A stretch of 64,000 bases of DNA. It comes from Pleurostoma richardsiae. Its lineage: Eukaryota > Ascomycota > Sordariomycetes > Calosphaeriales > Pleurostomataceae. The translations under genes were made by a program, and so were the position numbers. The notes under the pieces are model-generated. The model searched no databases, was not told where the DNA came from, and saw only the letters and a list, made by a program, of their open reading frames with translations. Location: assembly GCA_030052745.1 (NCBI GenBank), contig JANBVO010000006.1, positions 682,001 through 746,000 on the forward strand, in the 5' to 3' direction. Numbering within the stretch: the first letter of the stretch is position 1; the number at the start of each line of letters is the position of its first letter. Positions 33,499 through 46,400 of this stretch are shown here, piece after piece.

Positions 33499-35028
33499 AT
33501 GAGTTACTCGCAGTATACGGGGGCTCCGCTTGGTTATCCAGCTCAGGCCCTCTCGGCTCCTCCCCAGAGCACAGACAGGTACGCAAATACCCTCTCATTC
33601 GTCTTCACTAGGCGCCAGGAGGCGAGATCGCCTCAAACTCGCTGTCTGCAGTTGGAACTGGCGTCCGCCAACCAAACAAACTTACTGGGAGAACTGCGAG
33701 ACTGACTGCAATGTGTGCCAGCGAGGAGGATTACGAGATCCTAATTGTACAGCAGCCGGAACATGCAAAGGTGGCACAGGGGAAGGAGAAAGGTTTGTCT
33801 TAAGCCGGTTCGTGTGGCGATGCTTTGCTAACTGTAGCAGCAGATCGCAAGCCGATCGATCCGCCTCCTATATTGCAGCTCATAGTGAGCGAGAAGATGG
33901 ACCCGCAGCGAAATTTCCTCCAGAGTCCGTTTGCCTGTTCAATGTGTGCTCAGAGTCGGTGCTAATCTCCACAAAGGTCCCTATTTCTTCATGTCATGTT
34001 CTCTCCTCAAGGAGAAGACCCTTAATGACTCGAAGGATGCTGAGCCGAATTCCCTGATAGGGACAGTCGTCTCGTCGTTGCACCGTCTCAAATACATGAA
34101 CAACTCAGACGGAGGCTTCTTCGTCTTCGGCGACCTATCAGTCAGAACGGAAGGAACGTGGCGACTAAAATTCTCCCTCTACAAGATGGCGGACCGTGAG
34201 TGCATGCACATCAAGTCAATAATATCGGAGCCATTTGTGTGTCACACGGCAAAGACCTTCCCCGGCATGGCGGAGTCGACCTTCTTAACGAGGTCTTTCA
34301 GCGACCAGGGTGTCCGGCTGCGGCTACGCAAGGACTCCAGGAGCATCGCTACCAGAAAGCGCAACAACGCCGCTGCCGAATTTGCCCGCCAGAATTCGAG
34401 TCACGACCGAGAGTCGCAAGAGCATCAGAGGCAGGGAGACCCGTTAAGACGAACAAACAGTCTTAGTGATAGTGTCGGGCCCCTGACACCTGTTGACCGC
34501 GTCCCGGCTCTCCCTTCGTCGCGAAGCACGGGCCACCACGAGCACCAGGGGGTGACGCAAGGGGAGCTCTACCGCGGTCTCGCCGGTACATATTCTGGCT
34601 ATACGCAAGACCATGGACCGCCACCGAAGAGGCCGCGGATGCATGCCGACGACGCAAACCACAGCTTCAAGCAAGAATATACAGCAACATCATATTCACC
34701 TCAGATCCTTTCCCAGGTTAATCCCCAAGTCACGTCAGGAGTACAGCAATACTCGCCGTACACAATGGCCGGCAGTATACCGTCAACGAGCGTCTCAGTT
34801 TACGCGCCGTCTAGTCAACTGGCCCGAATGAACCCACAGCTTAACACGCAGCAGTTTGGCGGGCAGATGACAAGCCAGCTCAATCCTCCTCACCAACTCA
34901 ATACCCAGTTCAGCTCGTATCAGTCGGAACCGAACACGGCAGACGCGTTCTCACCACGTCAATCGCCGGGAGGACCCGGAGGATATCATCCCTATGCGCC
35001 GGGCAATGCCGTCAATCCGGCTCTGTAG
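33499..35028 (+). CDS. vosA: velvet-domain developmental regulator VosA
   Basis: Four exons: 33499-33578, 33722-33792, 33844-33924, 33977-35028, giving 427 residues. After a short Tyr/Pro/Ser-rich start (MSYSQYTGAPLGYPAQ) the velvet domain begins with YEILIVQQPEHAKVAQGKEK, DRKPIDPPP and NFLQSPYFFMSCSLL, then GTVVSSLHRLKYMNNSDGG, FFVFGDLSVRTEG and, at its end, KTFPGMAESTFLTRSFSDQG and VRLRLRK. These are the hallmarks of the VosA branch rather than VeA, VelB or VelC. Known role: a DNA-binding velvet protein, often paired with VelB, that controls spore maturation and viability, trehalose content and the light/development balance. The C-terminal 190 residues are Gln/Ser/Pro-rich, with a basic PPKRPRMH motif likely to act as a nuclear signal. 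The third intron has an unusual GTCCGT donor, but splicing there exactly restores LQSPYFF. The gene is isolated, with about 15 kb of gene-poor DNA upstream. Confidence 0.95.
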
Positions 35029-38000
35029 CGGCCGTTTCTTCCTTACTGACGCGATGCTTCGAGAGGCCGTTTCGCGGTCACGTATGATTATTACGAACAG
35101 TGTGCAACTTCAGCATTTTATCCCGGCAAAAAGATACCAGCAGCGCGGTTTCCATCGTTCCCACACCTCACTCTACACTCCACACTATTATGGTATTTTT
35201 ATCACGACGCGGGTTTGACTGGTGGCCTTTCACGATCCCTTCTATTTCCTAGTGTTTTGACGATACCTCGCTACTGCAGTACCTCTCATGTATGCCAGAG
35301 AGGCGGGGAAAGGGGCGCCTCCTGGAAAGGAGTCTACGTGTGTTGGAGTTTTTTGTTTTTGTAGCTCACATAAACGAGAGAATCGAAATGCTTTGCACAG
35401 AGAATGCGTGTTGCTAACCCAAGGCCTCAAGTCTCTCGTAGGACTTAGATGTCGGACAGTCGGACAGTCCTCAGATCTGCGGAGATGGCGGTTAACCTGT
35501 CAGGCTTCAATTATGTCATACTTGTCATGTCCAGCAGTGTAACCATGCAGCCGTGGTGCATGGCCCGAGTCCCCCCTTCCCCCTCCCCTGGTCCCCCCCA
35601 GCAGAGACCCTGGGATCTGGGGGGTTGGAGAGTGGCGGCTTGTTCCCTCGTCCTCAGCCTCTTTCCATCCACCTGAAACATTCCATGTGGGGTGAACAAG
35701 GGGCACGGCTCTCTGCAGCCGCGCAGCGGCCTTGCTCACTTCCTCTTCGGGACGTCTCTCGGAGGGAGAGGAGGCAGGGGTTTCCCCGCCGCCTTTCTGA
35801 GTTGTGATCGATCGGGACTTGCGGAAAAGGGAAAGGGGCCGGCCGGCGGCAAGGGTTTGCAGGGCAGCAGCTGGCTTGGGAGTAAGTCACGGAGTACATA
35901 CAGGGCATTGCCGGCCCAGGAAGAAGAGAGAGGAAGGGGACATGCTTGGCGGACACGGCCGCCTCTGCCCCCCCAGCTCCACTCGGATGCCGCGACTCTT
36001 CTCGGCGCACATCATCCTGCGCTAGGACGAGTGGACGCGGAGATGACTCTTGGCTTTCCGTTTGCTGCCATTCCAAGACGATGCTTTTCGACTCTCACCC
36101 CGCAATGACTCTGAAGAGTCTTCAAATATAGATGGTTTTTGCTTTCTTTCCTTTCCTACACTTTTTCGCTTCATCTTAAACTTCTGGTCTCCCCAAGAAT
36201 GGAGCAAATACTATTTCCTTGTATCTGATCAAAATAGCTCAGCCCACAGAGGTTGCGATCTCGCCTAGATGACGCAGAGTTCTCGACTGAGCACGAAGGG
36301 CATCAGTCTCAGGTACAGTAGGGCGTTCAGGGGTGCCTCTTCTAGCGCGTTAACGCCCACAGCTAGCCCTAGGGGGTGCACCTAGCCGTGCGGGGATTCT
36401 GCCAACTACCTACGCCTTGTGAGACATTTTGCTTCTTTTGACATCTGTAGCGTAGCCATGGGGGGGTGTGGACGGGCTACGACGGCAAGCACGTGGAGGA
36501 AGACCCCCCCAAAAGGAGCCGATGTGGACGAGATGCTGTAGTCACAAACTTTGTTTCGACAACCCACATCCAACGACTCGAGCGAGCAACCCCTTTGGGA
36601 CGGTGCAGAGATGACGCGCAGAGTCAACCCGCGCCATTTGAGCCACAGGCAGCAAGCAGTATGTCGTGAACTCAGTGAAGGTAAAGGCATAGTTCGATTT
36701 TCCAGTGTCTCTGTCAACCATGGTCAGGTTCAACAAGGTAAGTGCAAACTCCCCTTGGCCACCGTGACGGCTCCGCAAGCCCTGTCAGGCCACAACAAGC
36801 GTCTCCAAAGTCTCAACCATGGATGTACATCCGATTCGAGTTTCCGGACGTCATAGGCGTTGGCCGGTGACTAGCCTGTCGAGCGGCTCGACCAGTCTAG
36901 CAGTGAACTTAAAGGTGTCCACTAGCTTCCTCGGCAGGCTGTCCAACAATCCAACTAGGTCCAAGCAATCGAAAACTCTACTGGGCGGCGATCATTCTGC
37001 TCGGCTCTTCCGCCCTCAGAGGTTGCACTGCTGTCGCCTAGGAGGCGACTTGGCGCTCGGCTATTGAGTCACGATGGCTGGGAGTGTGCAAACCTTGAGA
37101 GGCACGTAAGGCTTCGTCAAGAGTTACGTGTTAGGCGCGAGCGGCAACTTCGTTTCATTGGGAGACGAAGCGACGTCGATTCCGCGCGCCGTCTCGACAG
37201 GCAAGCGGGGCCCGCCTGTGTCCACTTCTTCTGCCGCCCTGATCGCCGTGATGGCTTGGCGTGTGCTGGTGCTGTGGTCGAGGCAGATCACCAATCCAAG
37301 CGGTCTTTTCCTGTGGGTCGGATGAGAAGCCGAGACTGTTTGATCCCAAGCTGCGCGCGAAGTCTCCCGGCCCACTGTCTTGCGCTGCGTTGGCGGATCA
37401 CCTAGTCTTCGTAGTAGTTTGGGATGGCGGTGTTACGTGCATCCCAACGACCACCCTAGCTCGTCAAGTGCTGCTCACCAACACCAAGAAGGTCTATCCT
37501 AGATGAAGAGAAACCGAGAGGTCAAGAAGGGGGGTGGGGTCCTCGGTTAGAGTTGCTCTATTTACGGTAGGACTGACAAGGCTTGTTTGACGGTGCGTCT
37601 TCCGGCACCGTCGACAGTAGACCAGAGAGGTTGTCATTTGACCTCAAGCACGGAGTCGCGGCCGCTGATCTCCGGACTGTTTGACTAGGGCCTGGATGAG
37701 GGAAAACGTTAGACTTGGCATGTACAGGGCCTCTGAGAGGGGGCTAAACAGGTGTTATCGCAGGCGATGCCTAGGAGAGTTTACATTCGAAGCTACGTGT
37801 TGTAGGTACTATTGGGGCTGCTAAATGTTGTAGTCTGTTCCGGAAGTTAGCGGTTTACTCTCGTTGGACCAATTGCCACGGACCGTGAAGAGGTGGAAGG
37901 ATGAAATGGAGGGGATGCTGATGTGCTCCTCTTACTCTTCCGAGCTCATTGACAAACAATATCGCGTATGGAATTGTTGAACGTTCATATCTCGGTCAGT

Positions 38001-38201
38001 TAGTCATGCAGATAGACATGCTTCTCCAGAGCATAGTACTAATAGCAATCCCCATTATATGTATGATCCTATATCTTTTGATGCGACCGAGCTTCCCGCT
38101 TGTAATACCCTGAGCTTGAGAGAGGCAACAGATGTAGAAGAGATGACAGTACAGCTAGCTGAGAATGCGTTTCAAACGCTCCCGATGGGTGTGTCCGCAC
38201 G
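35029..38201. other. intergenic between convergent vosA and CorA-like genes
   Basis: About 3.2 kb holding two 3' UTRs. Contains C-rich blocks (35565-35600) and AT-rich ends. A plus-strand ATG with MVRFNK followed at once by GTAAGT occurs at 36719, but no continuing exon was found. No RNA gene or repeat family recognised. Confidence 0.45.
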
Positions 38202-40134
38202 TCAAGGCAGTTCTTTCATATTATCGAACACGTCAGGAAACCTCCTCTTGAGGTCTCTTTTCCTTTTCCCGCGCTGGTGTCGCTCATAAAAGAACCAGGC
38301 ACCAGCCGCAGCAAAGGTCAAAGCCATGAGTGGGAGGGAGACCTCGAGCCATCGCCACAGAGCCAGCATCGATCTGCTCTCTGCGCCAGCGCCGGAGTCT
38401 CCGTCGCCGTTCTGATACTTGACAACGTCAGTGCTGAAGAAAGTCTGTCCCCGTCATGTCAGACAAGCGTTCATTTTGGGGGCTTATAAAGCAGAGAGGA
38501 TTCTTACAGAAGAAAATGTCGGCGGGAGATAGATCAGCGTGATGATAGTGATGCTAACACAGCTCCGAATTAGCCTCTGGCACAGGGGATGCGCCGCGCG
38601 ATTTTGCAGCTTACATCCGCATTGCGACAGCTTCGGTGCCGCTCCTTTCCGCCTGTTTCCACATGGCCGCAGCGAACTGTTCCTGCCTGGTTGCTGCTTG
38701 CGCCTGCAGATGTTGGATGAGCTATGGTAGGTTAGCAAGCCATTCTCCCTAGGCGCAGGAGTTGTAGTCTCGGAGCACTCACCACCGTCTTCCTGTCTGC
38801 TATGATCTTACTCAGGACCTTGGCACGAGCGGCGTGCATTCTTGTATCGTACATGAGCTCGTTCACCTGAGAAGTGAAGAGACGGACGGCCTTCTTGCAC
38901 GGCACGCGCCAAGCAGTGGGGAAGTCCTCATCTGCCACGAGCTCGCTGTAGAAGCTCTGCAGTGAGTTCATGATCTCCACGTTAGACTCAAGGGCCATGA
39001 GAGCGTCGTTGGTCATGTCTTCATACTCCTGGACACTCCCAACGGAGCCGGGCTCTAGCGTGATCCTTCCCCGGTTGTGCCCTATGAGGAGAACATGGGA
39101 AGTCTACAATCCTAAGATCAGAACTCGGGCATCATTCCAGGGGCAAGATATCCGACCCACCAGATTATCAGTAATCTCCTCGAGAGACTGAATATGTGCT
39201 CTCCACTCTTCGGTCGACCAGCGGCAAAAGAGCAGGTGCACGTCCAAACTGGATTCGAACGCCCTCTCGGATGTCCTAAAGCTCTCCCTGTGATCATCAA
39301 ATTCAGGGTACAGCAGTTGAACTTGGTCCTTGAGAGCGCAATGCGGGTCGCCGACCATCCACAGCTGACCACCAGCGTCCCCCAGGTCGAGCTGGTGGTG
39401 CACCGCGGCCTGCCGGACCTTCCAGGTCTTGTTGATGACACCTTTTTTGTCTTCATCCTTGAGGGCCACAGCCTTCAGGTTGTAGCAGACCTGGTACCGT
39501 CTCCCGCTGCGGTTGAGTTGCGGCAGGACGTTCCCCGGGTCGGGGTTGGTAAGCACCTTCTCGGTGCGGAACCCGCTGTAGCGGACCTCCCGGTCCTCAC
39601 CAAATGGAGTGCCGAATACGTACAGAAATTCCAAAAATGTCGGAGTTACTTGATGCCAGGTCAGAAGCCTGGACAGCATGGCTGGTGAGAGTTGCAATGG
39701 AGCCGTCTGGCTTATCGTTGCGAGAAAACTGTGGCGATTATAAGTGCTCCCCTCCAAAACTTTCACCGATGAGATCAGATTCCTTACATAAAACGACATC
39801 TTGGATCCGGTTTCGTGGCCAGATGGCCGAGCAGGTTCGCGGGATTCAGAGGATCTGGCGTGGATGTGTCGCCCAGCCATCGTCTCAATTCGGTGTTGTC
39901 GAAGATGTTCGCTTTCGCGACCTTCCCGTCAATTGAAATGTCACGGACCGGGAGTTTGGCCTGCGCCTCCTCGACGCAGAGGGTCGACTGCCTGTCTTCG
40001 TACCTGCGACGATACAATTCCAGGGACCCACGGCCATACGTGGACTTTGACACGAGGCTCACAGGGTATTTACTGAAGTTCAAATAAGACTTCTCGAACC
40101 CAGGGGTGAGCGCGAGCGCTGGTGCTGCTGCCAT
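38202..40134 (-). CDS. CorA-like divalent cation transporter family protein
   Basis: Six exons: 40134-39788, 39728-39157, 39081-38783, 38721-38615, 38553-38508, 38444-38202, giving 537 residues. The N-terminal cytosolic part has LLGHLATKPDPRCRFIF, LSRLLTWHQVTPTFLEFLYV and the acidic VLTNPDPGNVLPQLNRSG, as in the fungal CorA-like group. A long helical stalk follows (SQVNELMYDTRMHAARAKVL, then LIQHLQAQATRQEQFAAAMW). The protein ends with two membrane helices: RIITIITLIYLPPTFSSTFFS and LEVSLPLMALTFAAAGAWFF, then a basic tail. Classical CorA pores carry a GMN motif after the first helix; here the position reads FFSTD, so Mg2+ transport is not assured. Such proteins are common in Pezizomycotina and mostly uncharacterised. 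The exon 2 donor (G|GTCGG at 39156) is the least certain junction. Confidence 0.87.
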
Positions 40135-40832
40135 CTGACAGGGAAGAAATATGCACCAAGGAGAGTCACTCAACCTGAAAAGAACGAAGTCGATGGGGTG
40201 GAGGGCGGGATGTGGCCCAGGAAGTCATCTAATAAAGCCGGACAGGACGACTAGCTCAGCCTCCAGCTGAGTGCCTTGGCCAGCTTTCGACGTTGCTCAA
40301 AGGGCCCTCCCTGTATTCGTGAGCCGTACGAAATTGCCAGCGCCCCGGGTGCCCTGAAACCCTGCGAGCCCCCGAGGCGCTTTGCCGCCTGCACATGCCC
40401 CTGCTGCGCCGAGGCGGACACCTAGTGCGCCCAACACGCTTCCTGGCTCATACGTGGCGTTTGCGAGTTTCTCCTAGAATACGTTTCTCGCCCCAGCAGC
40501 TTCGCACTATATATTACGGCCGCGCATTTTGAAAGGGGCTGTCCAGCTTGAGACGCGAGGGAAAGCCCGTGTTCCTTGCGGGGTCCGAGGATTCGAGGTC
40601 TCACTAGAGCAGGCGAGCTTGAAACACTGCGCCTTGTATACCAGTCTCGCCAAAGACTTCGAAATTTCGCAGCTTGTGTTATGCATTACTAGTATTCTTC
40701 ATTCACAGATTCCAGTCTCTCTTTACATCGTACTTCACTGAGCCTTCAAGTTGTTACTGGTTCCGACGCCGTCGAAGCATTGATAGATTAGACCTATACT
40801 TCAGTTCTATGCTCATCTTCCGGACCAAGCCA
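40135..40832. other. intergenic; promoter of the CorA-like gene
   Basis: About 700 bases between two tandem minus-strand genes. Contains a TATA-like tatatatta near 40509-40517 on the stretch upstream of the CorA-like start. No coding frame with support. Confidence 0.45.
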
Positions 40833-41413
40833 TCAAGTGACTGGCCGTCGCTCGGGCGAGTGTGTCCTTCTGTCGGCCACCCAGTTAGCGGCCTCGCTGC
40901 TCTTATCGCGAAGGGCGTCGATGGCAAGCTTGTCAACCTGCGCTTCCGGTTAGATTAGACTCTTTATCCGGGCTTTTGTTTCGGTCGAACTAACTTCAGT
41001 GAATGTATCGACTGGCACGCAGAAGAAGAACCTGTCCTTGAGACCCCACTGGGCCGACTGTCAGTCCTGGAGTAAATTCGGGAACGGATACAAGGGGCGG
41101 AAACAGAGGACTGGAATGAAGGCTGGCTCACGTTGTCCTCTTCGAAAGGAAGGCCAGTGTAGTCCTTGTACTTGACGCGCAGCAGCCAATTACGCAGTTT
41201 TTCCCAAGACAGATTGTACGCTCTGACGGACACCTGGGTCATCTCCTGGCCGTTGACCCAGACCGGTTGGTAGATGATGTCGGTTGCTCGCCTAGCAGGC
41301 GGCTGGCCAGGATCGCTCCCGCTACCGCGGCCATTCACGGAGGGAGTCGTGGCTCCCCGTTTCCAGGAGATGCGTATCTTGGGGTTGTGAGGGTGGACCT
41401 TGTTGCTCGACAT
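40833..41413 (-). CDS. orphan 146-residue protein
   Basis: Three exons, all phase 0: 41413-41132 (94 codons), 41048-40995 (18 codons), 40937-40833. Introns are 83 and 57 bases; the second has a CTAAC branch-like site 12 bases before CAG, which strongly supports it. The protein has a basic N-terminus (MSSNKVHPHNPKIRISWKRG), a core with DIIYQPVWVNGQEMTQVSVRA and LSWEKLRNWLLRVKYKDY, then WGLKDRFFFCVPVDTFTEVD and an acidic/basic helix ending ERRPVT. Aromatic-rich with Trp at regular spacing, no signal peptide or TM helix. No family recognised. It lies head-to-tail with the CorA-like gene, about 700 bases away, with its own promoter side facing the kinase-vWA gene. The model depends on splicing; the unspliced frame would run to 149 residues with a random-looking end. 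Confidence 0.62.
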
Positions 41414-43442
41414 GCCTACGTATTAGGGGTACTGGTTGATGAAGTGCGGGACAAAGCATCAGCCATTTGGCAGGGCCGAGTGATGCTGCGACCGCCTCTT
41501 GAGTAAAAGAGAGAGAAGAGGGGGAGAAGGAAGAGACGGCAGCCCATTGAGAGGGGTAGGCACGAAAGTGCAGCCCTGAGAGGGCCGGCATGCCGGTCGC
41601 CTTACAAGTTCACTGCTGTTCTGCAGCCCAAGTTGGCGAACCACATCTGGCGGCTACGGATTAGAGGCGCTTTGGCAACAGTGAGGCGGCCATGTTGGGC
41701 CATCAAAAGCCACTCAGCATCGAGCCCCTCGAGCAGCCTGCTGATAATGGCCTCGCTGCCTGGGTTCGGACCAGGTACTAGGGGGGAGAGAGTGTCAATG
41801 CGGACAGCACGTAGATAAACTAGCTGACTACCTAGGTACCTGACTGAGATGGCGCATCTACTGCATAGTAACAGATGGGGAGTGCGCTCAGACCTGGACG
41901 ATGGCGTAGTGTGGCTGTTGCCTCCCGCCATTGGCGTGGCTGTGAAGGTCCACTACCGTGCCGCCCTTCGGCTCTTGATTGGTGGTGGTGAGGCCGTACC
42001 CTCGTACCCCTCCTCGGTCAGGAGCATTAGGGTGATTAGACCAGAAGGACGCCGAGGGAGGCTCTGGATCTCCCGCATTCCCGCTCTCTTAATCACACAA
42101 CCTACGCTCCACGCTCCTCATTGCCTTCGGATGATCGATGCCGAACTTGCGGGTATCTCAAGTGCCTAGGTACCTATCCATCTTAGAGCACCGAGAATGA
42201 GCAGCCTGCCACCCTAACATTCCACCCGCATCACCTACCCCGGGCTCCGTACTCAACCCGGCTTCGCCCTATCTCTCCAGCTGCCATCTTGTACAGCTGT
42301 GGTTCGGCAGACCGGGACCCGGGTGTGCCGTCCCGTGCCACGTCTAGAAGCACTTTCCTGGTTCCCTTAATTACTAGTCGGTCAGTTCAAGTTGGACCCC
42401 GACTCGCTTTTCCTTCTGTTGAGAGACCTGAGCTGTGTCACCGGTGCGGTCTTATGCAGGGGGCTTGAAAGAGAAGAGGGGCTTGCACCCCTGCCAATTG
42501 GCTGGTTGGTAGAGCCATGATTGTCGAGTCACTCAGCCGTCTACGAGAGGCAGCCTGACACCGACCAGGTACCTGTGGAAGTACCTAGCACAGACACCGA
42601 AGTCAGGTGTAGAAGTATACAAATTCCATACGACTGGGATCCCCTTGAGGAGGCGTTTCCTAGGGCACAATTGGCGAGTGCTTCTTGTCCTTCGTCTGTC
42701 CGCTCTCATCCTGCCACCGTTGGAGCCCTCTCACCTGTCCCACCGATACAACCTGCTGAGCGGTATCACCGAGGGGCTCTTCTGTACACGGCGAAGTGCA
42801 CTTTGTGTGCAGAGAACACGCAGTGATGCAAGTTTCAGCATCACAACGCATGCTGGCCAAGTCATTTACCCTTGTATCAGTCGCGCTGGACAACACACCG
42901 TGAGCGGTCGAACGTTCAACATAAGAGAATGAAGTTATATGTCTAGGAGCCGCGGATACTCTGGATGTGCTTGGGTTCCTACGACTATGGGTTACCTTAA
43001 AAGGGATAGTTTCTCCCAGCCTTGCCCGGCACAAACGACGGTCAAGGGTCAGAAGCTGAGCTGAGGTGGCTCACCATCACTAGCCAGCCAGATGTATGAC
43101 CCCCCCAGCTCGTCCCCCTGCCCATCTCAACCCCGCCCCTCGTCTTGGTTTGGCTGTCCCAGTACCTGACATTTGCTTCTGCCATTCCCTCTTCCACCTC
43201 AAATTCTCTGGCTACAAGAAATGCCATAGACATCTAGAACTTCCTAGTATTGCTCGGAGACCTCAATAGCCTTACGGCCCCGACAGCCCTGCCTTTAGGC
43301 TCTAGGCGTTTGTTAAAATCCTGTGGCGGCGGCGACTTTAAGGAGACGGACAGACAGACCCCGCACGCTGATCACGGCTCTGAGAAGTGCGCGAGCTTGG
43401 TTGTCGACAACGTCGTGGCTGCGTGCACTACGACGGGACGTC
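41414..43442. other. divergent promoter region, orphan protein and kinase-vWA gene
   Basis: About 2 kb without a supported gene. Contains several GGTACC-type words (41829-41842, 42165-42176, 42567-42592), as in other intergenic parts of this window. A GTG-initiated extension of the kinase-vWA frame reaches back to 43323 but contains no ATG. Confidence 0.5.
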
Positions 43443-46400
43443 ATGTCTCGCTTCCCTCACGACTACAACTTCAGACAAGACTACGATGATGCATTGAATC
43501 AATTTACGGAGCTCCGCGCGCTCTACACTCGGCGCGCAGCTTGTGGGCGCCTCTTTGTCCTCGTGCCCAGCGTGACGAAGGACCTGGAAGGGCGGTCGCC
43601 AGGTTGCAACCTCCGATACAGCAGCGATCTTGAGCGATTACGCATAGCATCCTATCACCGACTCAATGAACCAGTCGGAATATCGCCCACGGATCTGAAG
43701 TCATACTTGAGCGTCCTGTATACACTCCTGGACATCGGCTTTCCGCACCTCGTCCACCTGTTTCGGCAACAGAGACTGGACGACAGGCGCCTGCCACTAT
43801 CTATAGAGGAACTTCGATCCAAAATCAGCAACCATAAGCTTCCTTCCCGCTTTCACGAAAACTTCTATGAGAAGCAATATGCTTGGTGCCCAATAGTCTT
43901 CGGGCTTAATATGGGGGAGCAGTATTATGGACGAATCGTCCCGGTATACCGAAAGAGGCGGATACAGCCACGCAAGGACAGCCATCGGACAACTAATAGC
44001 GCGACTTGTCTGTGGGAAGTTGAACTGCCCGAAGAACTCGTCGACCAAGGCCTGCGCGACGAGGTGCCGAATGCAGAACTCGGTGAACGAGACAGCAATG
44101 ACGAGGATCTGGTGACGGATAAGAATACCGGCAAGGTACGTCTCGAGTCCCTACATGAGTCCCTCATTTTACACCGGGTTGATATATTTTCTTAGCGTTG
44201 GAGGTTTGCCCTCAAGCGGTTTTCTCGTCAACGGTATCGTAACTTCGAGTCCGAGCGGGATGCTTTCAGACTATTGGGCAAGCAGCACGGCATGATCAAG
44301 TATATCGGGTGGTTTCAACATGAAGAGATAGATCTGGACGTTGACGACGCCACTACCTCCGAGTTCTGGACTATCGTGCTGGAATTTGCCGAGTTCGATT
44401 TATGTACGCTCTTCAGAGAGACCAACCCTCCAATGCTCCCCAGCGAGATCGACGGATTCTGGCACGGGATGCTCGACATCTCTCGAGCTCTTAAGTCGAT
44501 CCACCACGACTTATACCAAGACCGTATAAGATTTGATCTGTTAGTCTGAGACTGTTGTCATAACACACTAGATATATTCGTTAACTCCCTACAGATGGCA
44601 CGGCGATATTAAACCAGAGAACATTCTTCGTGTCGGAGAACAGTTGAAACTCGCGGACCCTGGTGAAGCCACCTATCGGCGGTCAGGGGAAGACAGGGGC
44701 GCACCTGTCGCCCCGGTCCCCGGCGGAACAACGACATATGGTACGTACAATCTCCTTGAACCCTAGAAGCTGCCCATTCCTGCAGCAGTTTTGCCGTAAT
44801 GCAGCCTCCGGCATTGAGCATCCAACTGATAATGGCCCAAGCCGCTCCGGAAAAGTCGAATCGAGACGGCAGTGGGACGCCATCCGTGTCAAAACTGATC
44901 GATGTGTGGTCTCTGGGATGTGTATTCTCCGAAGCCGCTACATTTGTTGTCACTGGCAGCCAAGGAGTCCTCCAGTTTGAACGAGTTCGACACATTGCCA
45001 TTAGGGACCATTGCAACGCCACAGGTGATGCTTTCCACGACAAGCGCAACGTTCTCGCTGAGGTCAGAGAATGGCACGAATTTCTACGCTGCGCAGTGCG
45101 CAACACCGACATGTTCACCGTTGCCGTCTTAGATCTCGTAGACAAACACATGCTCGTGCCACATAGCCAGAGGTGGAATGCCAAAGAGGTTTGCAACAAA
45201 CTGCAAGATATCCTTGAGACGTCTGATACTCCGGCTCGGCTTGTCCCTCAGAGCATCGAGACGATGCTTGAAGAGATTGATGTCTATGAGGAACGACGAA
45301 ATGAACTTAACCTCGGCATCAAACGGGTCGGCTCTAATGATGGAGGAATCGAAGCCCACACGCCTAGAACCCCCTCCAGCAACAAACGTATCTTCCCGAC
45401 TGTCCAACGTTCCCGGCATCGCGAAACGCAATTCACGCAAGCTCTCCGCGATGCGGTACCAAACTCTAGTACTGGGTCAACAGGGCGGACAGTTCGAGGA
45501 GTTGAGACGCAATTTCACAATGCACCTGAACTAGTACTGCCGCAAAATCCGGGTCCGGTTATGACCATATGGGCTATTGAGGGCAAGCTGAAGAAAATGG
45601 GCAAGAAGGGAGACCTCAGCAGCCTGACCTCCAGGGCGAGAAAATCGATGAACAGACTCATGCGATCTGGCCCTGCAAAGGATACGAAATTGTGGCAGGA
45701 CAAGGACGATCCTCTCCATAACTTCCTTGATGGAGTTGACATCGTAAGCCCGCATTCTTTTCCTTATCTCCGCACGTTCTGACCCTTCACTCAACAGATA
45801 TATCTCATCGACAACGGCTCGTCAATGTTCTACCACTGGGAGCAAGTCTCGCACTGGGTGAAAGTCCTCGTGTGGAGGTCGTTGGGATACGATGATGATG
45901 GGATGGAGATGTGCTTCACTGGCGATAACACAGCCTGCGTGAAGCAGTCAACAAGCCAGAAGATCGAGGACTTCACGACGGCGATCGACTTGGCCAAACC
46001 TCCTGCGCCTAATGAAGCCGGTGCAGTAAGGACGAATATTCAGCCCATGTTGGACAATATCATAAACGACTACATCCACAGCATTTCCGCAGGATCGAAG
46101 GGGACTCCGAAGAAGAAGCTGATTGTCGTCCTCACCGACGGGGTGTGGGACGGAATGAAAGGTATTGACGTTGTGGATAAGGTGATAAAACCGAAGTTGG
46201 ATTTTCTCATGGACCTGCCACACTTCACGGAAAAAGCGAAGAGCCGGGTGCCGTTCGGCTCTCCTAAGGATGTAGTCAGGGCAGAGGTCATCAAGGTCCT
46301 CGAGGAGGAACGGCCGGTCACGATCCAGTTCATTGGCTTCGGCCATGACCCAGCTGGTCTGGCTAGACTACGGAGTCTTGACGAAGATCTGGAGCGCATG

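Noticed and set aside
36719-36740. Plus-strand ATG with MVRFNK followed at once by GTAAGT, resembling a short first exon
   Set aside because: No downstream exon with a matching phase and family signal was found; the reverse strand is also open, so it is probably chance.
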